Below are positions 16,392 through 25,592 of a DNA stretch of 64,000 nt, piece after piece (position 1 is the stretch's first letter; each line of letters begins with the position of its first letter). Position numbers and translations under genes: made by a program. Below the pieces are notes generated by a model. That model ran no database searches. It worked only from the letters and a program-made list of their open reading frames with translations, and was not told where the DNA came from. The DNA is taken from contig NZ_KB890765.1 of assembly GCF_000373265.1 (NCBI RefSeq), forward strand, positions 186,001-250,000, written 5' to 3'. Source of the stretch: Pontibacter roseus DSM 17521. GTDB lineage: Bacteria > Bacteroidota > Bacteroidia > Cytophagales > Hymenobacteraceae.

Positions 16392-19300
16392 TTATAGGGT
16401 AATGTTGAGGTTGATTCCGTACGAGCGAACTGAATTGGCCTGACCAGACTCATACCAGCTGATGGCCTGGCTGCCGGTGGAGATTTCGGATGGGTCGATG
16501 CCTTCCGGGGCTTTCTGCCACAGTTGCGCCACGTTGCGGGAGATAAGCGCTATACCTACGCTCTGGAACGGCAGCTTTCCGATAACTGACTTGTCCAAAG
16601 TATAGCCCAGGCGCAGCTCACGCAGCTTGATATAAGAGGCATCGTACAGCCAATCCTCATAAATACGACGGCCCACAATGGTGTTGTAGTAGGATTGCGC
16701 ATTCACGTAGTTGGATGCTGGCTGACCACTTACATCCACCCCGTTCACGATAGTGCCAGGAGCGTAGATGCCTTCCACCTTCACACCACCGCCATCGCCC
16801 ACGGCGTCACGCACGTTCTTGCCACGGTCGTTCATCGCCACGGTCAGCGGGTCTTGTCCAGTACGCACAGCCAGCATTTTGGAGCGGCTGAAGAACTGGC
16901 CACCCATCTGGTAATCAATCATGGCGCTCAGGTCGAGCTTCCAGATGCGGAAGCTGTTCTGGAAACCGCCCGTAAAGTCAGGCAACACACTGCCAAAGTC
17001 GTGTGTCGCGTCGGTGTACAATGGCATACCGTTGGCACCAATCAGCTTCTGGCCCGTGGCTGGGTCGCGCTGGTACGCTGGCCCTATCAAGCTACCAAAA
17101 GCCTGCCCCACATAGGAGTTGAGGTAGGTGGTAACAGAGGAATAGGTGGTAGAGTAATGCGGATACACGTCTGTGCCTTCGTTCAGTTCCACCACTTCGC
17201 TTCTGTTGCGGCTCAGGTTGAAGATGGAGTTCCAGGTGAAGAAGTCAGACTGCACAGGCGTGGCAGTCAACACCAGTTCTATACCTTTGTTCTGAACCAG
17301 AGCGGCATTGATGGTGGTTGAGCCAAAGCCGCTGGTGCCGGAAACTGACAACGGCAGTATCTGGTTCCTGTTTTTCTGCAGGTAATAAGTGAAGTCCAAA
17401 CCCAAGCGACCCTGCAGGAAGCGCAGGTCTATACCTGCCTCATAGGAGTGCGCAAAAGACGGCTTGATGTTCGGGTTGTTCAGGTTATCCGGAACAGAAA
17501 GCGTGTTGGCAGTCACTCGGCCCGGGTCAGCATACACAGTACCCACACTATAGGAGGTAATGGTTTCATATGGTTCCAAATCAGAACCTGCCTGTGCATA
17601 ACTCGCCCGTACCTTGCCAAAAGACAGCGGATTCCAGTTCAGCAACTCGCTGAACACCATGCTACCCGACACAGAAGGGTACCAGTAGGAGTTGTTGTGT
17701 TCTGGCAGGGCAGAGGAAACGTCATTTCGGATAGAGGCATCGATGAAGTAGGTATCCTTGAAACCCAGGGAAGCCATACCGAAGCCGCTGCGGATTTGCT
17801 TGCGCTGCAGGTAGGAAGTAGTGGCAGGGCGGTCAATGGAAGCGGCGATGTTGTAGAAGCCCGGAGAGGACAGTCCACCCACAGAGGCCATATAGAGGTA
17901 GGTATACCTTCTGTCGTAGATGTTACCACCTGCGTTCACATTCAGCGAGAAATCACCGAAAGCTTTGTTGTACTGCGCCAGCAACTCGTAGTTCATCGCT
18001 CTGTCCTGGTACTTGCCAGTGGTATAGGCTGGTACTCTTCTTCCACCAAAGGCCGTTCTGGTCTCGATGTTCTGGGTATACATGTCGGAGCGCACAAAAC
18101 CGCTCACCTTCAGCTCAGGCAACACCTGATAGGTCAGGCCCACATCGCCAAACACGCGGTCGCGGCTGTCGTTGCTGGTGTTTTCGTAGGCTTCAAAGTA
18201 AGGGTTGTTCCAGTACAGCGGGTTGAAATTGGTGATTTCGCCGTTGGCACCTGGCCTGCGCAGGTTCCAACTCAGGAACGTGCCATCGTCATACTTGTAG
18301 TCCTTCATGCGCTTCATGTCCACGTTGCGCTGGAACCACTGCACCATGTAGCGGGCACCGTACTCAGAGCCCTGTGACGGACGCTGGGCGTTGTTGCGGG
18401 CATAGTTGATGTTGGTAGAGACGTTCAGTTTGCTGGTGAGGTCAAGGCCAGCGCTTACGCCGACGTTGTTGCGCTTCAGCCAGGTGTTCGGTTCCACGCC
18501 TTCCACGCGGGTATCGTTCAGGCTCAGGCGAAAGGTGCTGTTCTCGTTGCCACCGGTAATGGTCACACCGTTGTTCAGGTTATACCCTGTCTCGTAGTAG
18601 TCTTTGATGTTGTCCGGGTGCGGCACGAAGGGAGTCAGTTTGCCGTACTCTGGGTCCTGCGGATAGAAACTGTATACCTGGCGCACGGGAGTGCCGTCCA
18701 TCTTCGGTCCCCAGCTCTCATCCACGGACATGTCCACATACTTGTCGCCGTTAGGAAGCGTGCGCCAAGTCTGGCTTGAGCCGCCGCCATACATGTTCTG
18801 CATCGGCATAAAGTTCACGGCTTGCTCCACAGTGAAAGCGGAGTTCAGCTGTACACCCACTTGCTTCGGACCTTTTTTGCCCTTTTTGGTAGTAATCATA
18901 ATCACACCATACTGTCCCCGGATACCATACAGGGCAGAAGCCGCCGGTCCTTTGAGCACGTTGATGGATTCTACGTCTTCCGGGTTCACGTCCTGGCCCA
19001 GGTTACCAAAGTCGGCCTGGTCAGCCCCGGCGAAGTTGGCGTTGGAGATAGGGGTGCCGTCCACCACAATCAGTGGCTGGTCGGTGCCCTTGAGGGAGTT
19101 CACCCCGCGTATCTTGATTTTCTGGGTACCGCCCATGCTGGCGCCGGAAGCCCCGGTCACCTGAACACCGGCTACCTTGCCGGATAGGGAGCCGAGTACG
19201 TTCTGCTCTTTGGTGAAGGTCAGGTTCTCGCCCTGCACTTCCTGCGTGGCATAGCCCAGGGAGCGCTCGCTCCGTTCTATACCCAATGCGGTCACCACCA

Positions 19301-19619
19301 CTTCGCCCAGCTGCTTGGTGTCGGTGGCCAGGCTTACGTTCACAGTCGATTGGTTTCCTACGGCTACCTCCTTGGTCAGGTAACCCAAGTAACGGAAGAC
19401 CAGCGTGGCATCCGTTCCAGGTATGCGGATTTGATAGCTGCCGTTCATGTCAGTGGCTACTCCGGTGTTGGAGCCTTTCACGGTGACACTTACCCCAGGT
19501 AATACGGCGCCACTCCCGGCGTCAGTTACCTGGCCACTCACGGCCTTTTCCTGCGAAAAGGCGCTTGTTGACCAGCAGACAAGCAGTGGTAAAATGAATA
19601 AGAATAGCTTTTTCCCCAT
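16392..19619 (-). CDS. SusC/RagA-family TonB-linked outer-membrane transporter
   Basis: The 1075-residue protein has a signal peptide (to about 22, SAFSQ), then a carboxypeptidase-regulatory-like N-terminal domain, VSGQVTDAGSGAVLPGVSV to about 110. A plug domain follows, with VVVTALGIERSERSLGYA, the SusC-hallmark 'PLIVVDGTPI', 'INVLKGPAASALYG' and 'GVIMITTKKGK' near 220-240. A long beta-barrel ends in aromatic 'YGINLNITL'. SusC proteins import nutrients across the outer membrane using TonB energy, with SusD as lid. The SusD gene follows 8 bp downstream. This is a lone utilisation pair without neighbouring degradative enzymes. Confidence 0.96.
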   Translation of the reverse strand: MGKKLFLFILPLLVCWSTSAFSQEKAVSGQVTDAGSGAVLPGVSVTVKGSNTGVATDMNGSYQIRIPGTDATLVFRYLGYLTKEVAVGNQSTVNVSLATDTKQLGEVVVTALGIERSERSLGYATQEVQGENLTFTKEQNVLGSLSGKVAGVQVTGASGASMGGTQKIKIRGVNSLKGTDQPLIVVDGTPISNANFAGADQADFGNLGQDVNPEDVESINVLKGPAASALYGIRGQYGVIMITTKKGKKGPKQVGVQLNSAFTVEQAVNFMPMQNMYGGGSSQTWRTLPNGDKYVDMSVDESWGPKMDGTPVRQVYSFYPQDPEYGKLTPFVPHPDNIKDYYETGYNLNNGVTITGGNENSTFRLSLNDTRVEGVEPNTWLKRNNVGVSAGLDLTSKLNVSTNINYARNNAQRPSQGSEYGARYMVQWFQRNVDMKRMKDYKYDDGTFLSWNLRRPGANGEITNFNPLYWNNPYFEAYENTSNDSRDRVFGDVGLTYQVLPELKVSGFVRSDMYTQNIETRTAFGGRRVPAYTTGKYQDRAMNYELLAQYNKAFGDFSLNVNAGGNIYDRRYTYLYMASVGGLSSPGFYNIAASIDRPATTSYLQRKQIRSGFGMASLGFKDTYFIDASIRNDVSSALPEHNNSYWYPSVSGSMVFSELLNWNPLSFGKVRASYAQAGSDLEPYETITSYSVGTVYADPGRVTANTLSVPDNLNNPNIKPSFAHSYEAGIDLRFLQGRLGLDFTYYLQKNRNQILPLSVSGTSGFGSTTINAALVQNKGIELVLTATPVQSDFFTWNSIFNLSRNRSEVVELNEGTDVYPHYSTTYSSVTTYLNSYVGQAFGSLIGPAYQRDPATGQKLIGANGMPLYTDATHDFGSVLPDFTGGFQNSFRIWKLDLSAMIDYQMGGQFFSRSKMLAVRTGQDPLTVAMNDRGKNVRDAVGDGGGVKVEGIYAPGTIVNGVDVSGQPASNYVNAQSYYNTIVGRRIYEDWLYDASYIKLRELRLGYTLDKSVIGKLPFQSVGIALISRNVAQLWQKAPEGIDPSEISTGSQAISWYESGQANSVRSYGINLNITL

Positions 19620-19805
19620 AGATAAAGGTGCGTTAAGTTTATTGTTTCTGGAATATATAGCATTTTTCTACATTATGAAAGGTTTATATACAAGAATTTG
19701 CATATATGTGCCTGAATCTGCGGGAAATTGCGGGAGAGGGAGGGGGCTTAGTCTAGAAAAGCCGGCTTTGTGTCACAGGTTTTACTGAGATATGTGGCAA
19801 TAAAA
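19620..19805. other. AT-rich upstream region of susC
   Basis: About 190 bp between the SusC start and the CsbD-side terminator. The minus strand ahead of SusC carries AATGCTATATATTCC but no convincing TAnnTTTG box. No gene is visible. Confidence 0.4.
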
Positions 19806-19842
19806 AAGCCCCACATCTGGCTTTCGCCAGGATGTGGGGCTT
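19806..19842 (-). terminator. Terminator after csbD-like gene
   Basis: AAGCCCCACATC and GATGTGGGGCTT pair around the TGGCTTTCGCCA inner hairpin with one bulge. A T run follows on the minus strand, about 20 bp after the CsbD stop. Confidence 0.8.
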
Positions 19843-19861
19843 ATAAAGTGGTCTTATGATT

Positions 19862-20053
19862 TTACAAAGAGTCTATCCAGCGCTTCAGGTCATGCTTGGC
19901 CTTGCCGGTTTTCTGCTGGAGTCTGCCCAGCCACTCGTCCTCTTTGCCTTCGTTGTAAGTCAGGTCATCGTCGGTGAGGTCGCCGTACTGTTGTTTCATC
20001 TTACCCTTCAGCTCATTCCAGTTGCCTCGGGCTCTATATTCGTTCTCGTGCAT
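19862..20053 (-). CDS. CsbD-family stress protein
   Basis: The 63-residue hydrophilic protein has the CsbD signature near its start: [24 protein letters not shown], followed by a charged helix [22 protein letters not shown]. CsbD-like proteins are small, abundant and induced by general stress in many bacteria. Their molecular role is unknown. The start ATG at 20053 gives the conserved N-terminus. The gene has its own terminator, and I see no functional link to its neighbours. Confidence 0.93.
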   Translation of the reverse strand: MHENEYRARGNWNELKGKMKQQYGDLTDDDLTYNEGKEDEWLGRLQQKTGKAKHDLKRWIDSL

Positions 20054-20127
20054 CGCTTTTTACGTGTTGGTTTATCTACTATATAACGGAGTAGGTATAG
20101 CTAAGTTGTTGGCGGACTTTTGGTTGG

Positions 20128-20790
20128 TTAATCAGGGTGCTTGCTTAGCCGGTACCCTATACCTACCAGTGCGTGGGCGGCCGCGTTGGTCACTTTTGCT
20201 TTGCCATCCGCGATTGGTACCTGCACATAAGAGAAAGTGGCCCTGCCTTCGCCCAGTACAAACCACCTTTCCGCAAAGTAATAGCGTTTGGCCACGGCCG
20301 CCTCGATTGTAGGTCCTGAGACGTAGTAGCCTTTGTTCAGGATGCCGTTGTTTTCGGGAAAAGCCCTGTTGCGAATGGTGGATTCCGGGTGCGTGATGAC
20401 GATGCCACCGCCTGCTGACCACGTAAAACCTTTGAGGTGCCAGAGCCGGTTCAGGGTGAGCAAATTGAAGCCGTCGGTGATGGAGAAGCGCTGTATGTCT
20501 GGGGTGAGATTCTTTAGTATGAGCTTGTGGTGCGTGAGTTTGAGTTCCCAGCCCTTGGCCTCCCGCCAGCTGCTTACCCGGATGTCGTAGTATACCGGTG
20601 GGTTGAAGGGCTCGGTGCGGTAGCGGGCATCCAACTGGATATCTTCGAAATCATCCTGCTCGATGTGTAGCGGCGTTTTCACGTTGCGTACCGTGCCACC
20701 GGATACAGCCACTTCCCAGTGCCTGCTCTGCCCTTCGCATATAAGCGGCAACAGCAGCAGCCAGCACCGCAAACAAATAGAGCCTTTCAT
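20128..20790 (-). CDS. Exported outer-membrane-barrel-like protein, unrecognised
   Basis: The protein has about 220 residues with a signal peptide, 'WLLLLPLICEGQS', cleaved near residue 21. It contains alternating beta strands: WEVAVSGGTV, YDIRVSSWREAKGWELKLTHHKLI, WHLKGFTWSAGGGIVI, GYYVSGPTIEAAVAKRYYF, WFVLGEGRATFSYVQVPI and a final AAAHALVGIGYRL. Strand count and length suit an 8-stranded outer-membrane barrel of the OmpW/porin-like type, but I cannot place it in a named family. It is a single gene with no paired partner. Confidence 0.6.
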   Translation of the reverse strand: MKGSICLRCWLLLLPLICEGQSRHWEVAVSGGTVRNVKTPLHIEQDDFEDIQLDARYRTEPFNPPVYYDIRVSSWREAKGWELKLTHHKLILKNLTPDIQRFSITDGFNLLTLNRLWHLKGFTWSAGGGIVITHPESTIRNRAFPENNGILNKGYYVSGPTIEAAVAKRYYFAERWFVLGEGRATFSYVQVPIADGKAKVTNAAAHALVGIGYRLSKHPD

Positions 20791-20879
20791 ACCTTCTCCT
20801 CCTTTCCTACTTCCCCTAAGTTTTTTACGAGAATCTCCGAATCAAGAGACAGCGCGACTACCTGGCAGATTCAAATAAA

Positions 20880-20907
20880 AACGCCCCTCCGATTTGGGAG
20901 GGGCGTT
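20880..20907 (-). terminator. Terminator after the TonB-dependent receptor gene
   Basis: AACGCCCCTCC and GGGAGGGGCGTT form an 11-bp stem followed by TTTT on the minus strand, about 24 bp past the stop. Confidence 0.85.
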
Positions 20908-20931
20908 CCATTAGGTAGGTAGTAGTGTGTC

Positions 20932-23493
20932 TTAATTCACGCCGTTGCCTTCGCCCTGCTTGGCGTCGTCGTTGCGGATGCTCTTCTTGCGCTTAGGCGG
21001 GCGCTGCTGCTCCAGCTTACCGAAGTTGTAGTTGAAGGTCACACGCACGCCGCGGTTAAAGTTGTTCATGCGCATGTGCTGCTCGTAGGCACTTGGGTTG
21101 GCCGGCGTCTTGGGAGCCACTACATCGTTCTTCATGCGCATGTTCTCGCGGAACGGATTGTCCAGGCCGAGGCTGATACCGCCTCTCTTGTCAAACAGCT
21201 CTTTCTTGATGGCAAGGCCATGGTAGGAGAAAGCTGCGAAACGGCCCAGCAGCTGAATGCGCTGTGAGTTGAAGCCACCGTTGAACTGCGCGCTGATGCC
21301 CTTGCCGAAGGTATAGGAAGAGTTCATGTTGATGTTATACATCCAGCCGCTGTTGTCGATGTATTCGCTGTTGAGGTCTACAAAGTAGATGTTTGAGCTG
21401 CCCCCGATGGTCCAGTTGTTCGTCGGCTTGGTGTTACCGAACAGAGAAACGCCGTAGGTCTTGTTTTTGGCGATGTTCTGGAAGGTCAGGAGTGTGGCCT
21501 GCCGCTCTGAGCCGTCTGCTTCTGTCACTTTGATAAGGGAGGCGATAGGCTCTATGGCGTTATCCGTCTGGCGCATGTAAGCCGTCACGTTCAGGGACGT
21601 CGTCTTGAAGAAGGTGCTATAGCCCAGTTCGAACAGGTCTGTCAGTTCAGCGTCCAGCTTCGGGTTACCCTCCACGAAGGTGTTGGAGGTCTGCTCCTGG
21701 CGGTAAGGGTTCAGGAAGAACATGGAAGGGCGCTGTATACGCTGCGTGAAGTTCGCCTTGAAGGTGTGCTTCTGCTTGTAGTTATAGGACAAGGCTACGC
21801 TCGGTATGAAGTTGTCGTAGCTGGTGGTGTAGTCCTGTAGGTCGCCTTTCAGGTCAGCGCTGATATCAGTGTATTCGTAGCGGCCGCCCAACTTCACATT
21901 CAGCAGCTTCTTCAGGGTGAAGCCATACGTCATGTAAGAGGCCATCACATCCTGCTGGTAGAAGAAATCATCCGTTCTGGTGGCATGAGGCCTGTCTAGG
22001 AAGATGTCGCGGTAGAAGGCATCGCTCAACACATCCCTGAAAATCGTTTTACCGCCAATCTCGAGCATGGTCTTGTTCTTGAACGGGTGCGTGTAATCCG
22101 CCTGGAAGGTAAGTTCCTTGTTGGCGCCGTCGTTGGTGTTGCGCTTCTGCTGGAAAGCCGGCTCTCCCTCGTTGTAGAAATCCTGGTTTATCCGGTTCTC
22201 AGTGTTGGTCACAGAATAAAGCGAGAGCAAAGCCAGTTCCTGACCTGGGTTCTTGAAGGTGTGGGTGAAGTCCAGGTTGTAGTCCGTGCCAATGCGTTGG
22301 TTGCGCATGAGGATGTCGTTGAGGAAGCTGGTTGTTTTGTAAGGCGTCTCAGAATATACCTCCTGGTCGTTCGTCACCCGGAACTGGCCCCCGTTTGTAC
22401 GGATACCGCCTGACAGGCTGTTCTTCGGGTTGAAATCGTACTCAAAGCCCAGCTGGCCGTTCATGAAGGCTCCTCGCGGACGGGTCTCTCCGCGCTGAAA
22501 GTCGTAAGAGGTCTCATCCCAAGGTTTATTCTCATTTTTGGGGTCAAATACAGTGTCCGGATTGTCATAGCCGATGAACTCATTGGTCATGTTGCCCTTG
22601 TTGTAGAACATGTTGCCACCGAAGTTGCCGTTGATACCCAATTTGCCGCGGCGCACGTTCAGGCTGGCGTTGCCGTTGCTGCCACGTGTGCCCCCTGTCA
22701 GGCCAACCGAACCCGTCACGCCCTGCAGGCCTCCGTCTTTCTTGGTGATAATGTTGATGATACCCGCCGTACCTTCGGCATCATATTTAGCAGAGGGGCT
22801 CGTAATCACTTCAACGGATTTAATCTGGTCAGCCGGGATTTGCTTGAGCGCGTCGGCTACGCTGCCCGCCATGATGGCCGACGGCTTGTTGTTGATGAGC
22901 ACCCGCACGTTGGAACTACCACGCAGCTGTACGTTTCCATCGTTGTCGAGCGATAGCGAAGGTACCTTCTGGAGCACGTCGGAGGCATTGCCACCGGCGT
23001 TGGTGATGTCCTTATCGGCATTGTACACGGTGCGGTCGATTTTCTCTTCTACCAAGGGTTTCTCGCCGGTGATGACTACCTCGCTCAGCTTCTTGGCATC
23101 AGAGGCGATGGACACGGCGCCTACGTTCACAGTCGCATTGTCGGCGCCAACCGTTACGTCTTCCACCAGTTTCTGCTGATAGCCCAGGAAGCTCACCTGC
23201 AGCTTGTACTTGCCGGCACCCACCTTGCTGATGGTGAAACGGCCTTTCTCATCGGCCATGGTGCCATCAATGGGCTTACCTGTGGCTGGGTTGATGAGCG
23301 CGATAGTGGCGAACTCCACCGGCTTCTTTGTCTCGGCGTCGAGCACGGTACCTGTGATGGTGGCGTTGCCGCGCGGCACCATGGCGCCTGAGGCGGCGGT
23401 TGCCTGCTGCTGTTGCGGGGCAGGCTGTTGTCCCTGGGCCAGCACCGGCACGGTGCTCAGGCCCAAGAGGATGGCGAGTAGACTCTTCTTCAT
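20932..23493 (-). CDS. TonB-dependent receptor / outer-membrane beta-barrel with carboxypeptidase-like N-domain
   Basis: I start the protein at ATG 23493 (MKKSLLAILLG), which gives a signal peptide ending in VLAQ. An upstream in-frame ATG would add a charged 39-residue extension. After a Gln-rich linker comes a carboxypeptidase-regulatory-like domain (ITGTVLDAETKKPVEFATI) and a TonB plug with LSEVVITGEKPLVEEKIDRT, VLQKVPSL, VRVLINNKPS, IKSVEVITSPSAKYDAEG and GIINIITKK. A 'TSPSAKYDAEGTAGIINI' stretch is typical of the CirA/OMP_b-brl_3 group in Bacteroidetes. The barrel ends 'GVRVTFNYNFG' plus a short basic tail. Substrate unknown. The basic tail (PPKRKKSIRNDDAK) after the last strand is periplasmic and unusual. 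Confidence 0.92.
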   Translation of the reverse strand: MKKSLLAILLGLSTVPVLAQGQQPAPQQQQATAASGAMVPRGNATITGTVLDAETKKPVEFATIALINPATGKPIDGTMADEKGRFTISKVGAGKYKLQVSFLGYQQKLVEDVTVGADNATVNVGAVSIASDAKKLSEVVITGEKPLVEEKIDRTVYNADKDITNAGGNASDVLQKVPSLSLDNDGNVQLRGSSNVRVLINNKPSAIMAGSVADALKQIPADQIKSVEVITSPSAKYDAEGTAGIINIITKKDGGLQGVTGSVGLTGGTRGSNGNASLNVRRGKLGINGNFGGNMFYNKGNMTNEFIGYDNPDTVFDPKNENKPWDETSYDFQRGETRPRGAFMNGQLGFEYDFNPKNSLSGGIRTNGGQFRVTNDQEVYSETPYKTTSFLNDILMRNQRIGTDYNLDFTHTFKNPGQELALLSLYSVTNTENRINQDFYNEGEPAFQQKRNTNDGANKELTFQADYTHPFKNKTMLEIGGKTIFRDVLSDAFYRDIFLDRPHATRTDDFFYQQDVMASYMTYGFTLKKLLNVKLGGRYEYTDISADLKGDLQDYTTSYDNFIPSVALSYNYKQKHTFKANFTQRIQRPSMFFLNPYRQEQTSNTFVEGNPKLDAELTDLFELGYSTFFKTTSLNVTAYMRQTDNAIEPIASLIKVTEADGSERQATLLTFQNIAKNKTYGVSLFGNTKPTNNWTIGGSSNIYFVDLNSEYIDNSGWMYNINMNSSYTFGKGISAQFNGGFNSQRIQLLGRFAAFSYHGLAIKKELFDKRGGISLGLDNPFRENMRMKNDVVAPKTPANPSAYEQHMRMNNFNRGVRVTFNYNFGKLEQQRPPKRKKSIRNDDAKQGEGNGVN

Positions 23494-23869
23494 AGTTTTT
23501 TCAAAGTGGCGTAAACGTATATTTTCCATATTATCCGGTCTTCTGTCTTTTCGATTGATACAAAGTAAAACCGCTTTTTCGAGCCCAGAAAACGGATTAT
23601 ACCAATGCACCGCATTTCTATATGAATAGCTACATATAGCCTATCAGTTCTTGGTCGGTGAAAAGCGGGGATTGATAGGATGGAAAGTATAGACAGAGGA
23701 TTTTAGTGCAATTTGGGCGGAGGTAGCGAGGAGTGGAGGTTGCTCTGTTGGGATAAGCGGGGTGGGGCTAATTTGCTCAGGTATACCTCTGCTTTACCAG
23801 TTACATAATCGGGGCCAACTGCCACTCTCGAGAGGGGAGTCCTGCTCGGGAATTTTGATAGGTCAATTT
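23494..23869. other. Noncoding region before repeat island 3
   Basis: The stretch is AT-rich near the receptor start and then more ordinary. It holds a GGTATACC word near 23780. I find no gene, and the minus strand has no clear promoter box. Confidence 0.45.
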
Positions 23870-24049
23870 TGTCATTCCGACGAAAGGAGGAATCTCACGC
23901 CCTATTGGCTACGAATCCAGCGCCAGCGCAGATGCGGCTTTTCTGCGAGCCACCTTCTGTAACAGCCTCTCAGCTTTCACCGCCCGTTCCCGCTGCGCTC
24001 GCACCGGCGGTGGCTGTGGCAACAGATTCCTCCTTTCGTCGGAATGACA
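23870..24049 (-). repeat. Repeat family B, copy 4 (inverted)
   Basis: About 180 bp with termini TGTCATTCCGACGAAAGGAG (left) and CCTCCTTTCGTCGGAATGACA (right). Compared with copy 3 the interior blocks run in reverse: ACGCCCTATTGGCTACGAAT comes first and GCTCGCACCGGCGGTGGCT last. Confidence 0.85.
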
Positions 24050-24180
24050 GAATGGGGTGCAGGCAGGACGGGAGCGTGAGCAGGTATAGCAGGCGAAGGC
24101 CAGAGAGTAGGTATAGCCTTAACACCCCTCTGACTCCCCTCAAGGGGAGAGTTTCCACAGCAACCACAAAGCGGCGGCAT
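24050..24180. other. Spacer of repeat island 3
   Basis: This spacer, read on the minus strand, matches the spacer of island 2: CTATACCTACTC, a CCT-rich stretch, then TACCTGCTCACGCTCCC. It therefore belongs to the repeated unit. It also holds CTCCCCTCAAGGGGAGAG, a short inverted patch. Confidence 0.7.
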
Positions 24181-24347
24181 CAGCCAGGTGCGCCTGTTGA
24201 CGCTCCACTGTTCGAGCGGTCAGTGAGTGGGGGTAGGGGTCCCCGAGGAAGGGGCGTCTTAATTTTTTTGCCTGCTTTGGGGGTAGGGCCCCTCGATTTT
24301 CATCAAGGAAAAAAGTAGGTGCCCGCCGCACAGGCGAAGCGATGGAA
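24181..24347 (-). repeat. Repeat family A, copy 3 (inverted)
   Basis: Reading the minus strand gives GTTCCATCGCTTCGCCTG, TGCGGCGGGCACCTACTTTT, CTTGATGAAAATCGAGGGGC, a GGCAAAAAAATTAAGACGCC block and GGCGCACCTGGCTG. The GCTTTTAAACTCGC block of the other copies is altered, and a GGGGACCCCTACCCCCACTC insertion is present. Confidence 0.8.
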
Positions 24348-24382
24348 CTACCCAGCGGGCAAGCAGCAAAAAGCTCTCCCCG

Positions 24383-24796
24383 CTACACCAGCTCAAAGGA
24401 ATGCGTAATCGTGGCCGTTTTGTAGAGGATAGCCGCGACGGAGCAGTACTTCTCCAGCGACAGCACAATCGCTTTCTCTACTTTATCTGAGTCCAATTCT
24501 CCGCCCAGCATGAAATGGATGTGGATGTTGCTGAAAAGGTTGAACTCCTCCACTTTCTGGCGCTCTGCGGTCACTTTAATGTCGAAACGCTCCAGGGGCT
24601 GGCGCTGCTTCTTGAGTATCATGATGATGTCGATGGCGCTGCAGCCTCCCAGGCCCATGAGCATGAGCTCCATAGGGCGGGCGCCCAGGTTGTGTCCGCC
24701 AATCTCGGGGTTGGCGTCCAGGTGGATGGCCACGTCAGCGGCTCCTCTGGCTTCGAAATGAAAGTCCTGGTCTACTCGGGTCAGGTGTATCTCCAT
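24383..24796 (-). CDS. OsmC-family peroxidase/redox protein
   Basis: The 137-residue protein has the OsmC/Ohr fold: 'FHFEARG...VAIHLDANPEIGGHNLGARPMELML' leading to the first redox-active Cys in LGGCSAIDI. Near the end a helix EKAIVLSLEKYCSVAAILY carries the second Cys, before 'TATITHSFEL'. OsmC/Ohr proteins reduce organic hydroperoxides through this cysteine pair. Family members without a dedicated regulator (no OhrR nearby) are often stress-induced. It stands between repeat island 3 and a terminator that belongs to the next gene. Confidence 0.92.
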   Translation of the reverse strand: MEIHLTRVDQDFHFEARGAADVAIHLDANPEIGGHNLGARPMELMLMGLGGCSAIDIIMILKKQRQPLERFDIKVTAERQKVEEFNLFSNIHIHFMLGGELDSDKVEKAIVLSLEKYCSVAAILYKTATITHSFELV

Positions 24797-24817
24797 GTTG
24801 GTTATGCTTCAAAAGTT

Positions 24818-24849
24818 GAGGAGCCGAAATTAGCAAAGTTCGGCTCCTC
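24818..24849 (-). terminator. Terminator after the unrecognised 239-residue gene
   Basis: GAGGAGCCGAA and TTCGGCTCCTC form an 11-bp perfect stem about 23 bp past the stop at 24873. Confidence 0.8.
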
Positions 24850-24872
24850 CTGCAAATAAGCGGTGTGTCTGA

Positions 24873-25592
24873 CTAGGCTGCTAGTTGCGCCACATATTTC
24901 ACCAGCGAGCGCTTCGCGATGGGGAGCAAAGCGTTCTCCAGCGGGCAGGGCACCTTGGCCACCACCACGAAGGTGGCAGGATTGGGCAGCTCCCGATTCT
25001 CTTTGGCGAGCTGTATCTTCAGGTTCTCATGTGTCTGGGCCAGGCCGCGCCGCACCGTCCGGACGTGTTGGGTGTTGATGCCGCGGTACTTCTCGTAGGT
25101 GTTCTCAAATACGGTGATGCGGTAGGCGTATACCTGCGTCTCCTTGCCGGGGAAGGCGTCCAGGAACAGGTAGCCCTCATTGAAATACATGGGCGTGATG
25201 CCCACAGGGTTTATCTCCAGGTGCTTTTCTATGAAATTGTAGAGTTCCTTGCCCTCATCCACGGCGTTCACGAAGAGGGGGGCGGCAAACTGGATGATTT
25301 CCTCTATCTGCTGCATGGTCTCATCATCGGCCACAATCTTTTCATACACCAGCTCCAGCTTCTCAAAGTCAGCGCGGGTGATGCGCTGCGGAAACGATTC
25401 ATACACCAGTTTTTTGTGCTCCTTCACCTGCAGCAGGTTGCGGTAGTGCATGATGAGGTCGGAGAAAACCGGGTAGAGGCGCTGCTGTCCGAACTCAGAT
25501 TTGACGGACTGCAGGTAGGCCAGGAGCAGGTATTTCTTATACTCGAAGTCGATGATGCCTTCGGTAAGCCAGTTAATGGGTAGCTTCTGCAT
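24873..25592 (-). CDS. Conserved hypothetical protein, alpha/beta, unrecognised
   Basis: The 239-residue, mostly charged cytosolic protein has no signal or membrane segment. The N-terminal half reads as helices (WLTEGIIDFEYKKYLLLAYLQSVKSEFGQQRLYPVFSDLI, then LVYESFPQRITRADFEKLEL). The second half is strand-rich (EINPVGITPMYFNEGYLFL, TQVYAYRITVFE) and has a HENLKIQLAKENRELPNPATFVVVAKVPCPLENALLPIAKRSL tail. I cannot place it in a named family. It is monocistronic with its own terminator. Such single-copy, well-structured proteins are often Bacteroidetes-specific orphans. Confidence 0.7.
   Translation of the reverse strand: MQKLPINWLTEGIIDFEYKKYLLLAYLQSVKSEFGQQRLYPVFSDLIMHYRNLLQVKEHKKLVYESFPQRITRADFEKLELVYEKIVADDETMQQIEEIIQFAAPLFVNAVDEGKELYNFIEKHLEINPVGITPMYFNEGYLFLDAFPGKETQVYAYRITVFENTYEKYRGINTQHVRTVRRGLAQTHENLKIQLAKENRELPNPATFVVVAKVPCPLENALLPIAKRSLVKYVAQLAA

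Noticed and set aside
23869..24318. A 149-codon open frame over repeat island 3
   Set aside because: It reads through both repeats, whose homologous copies do not keep a continuous frame.
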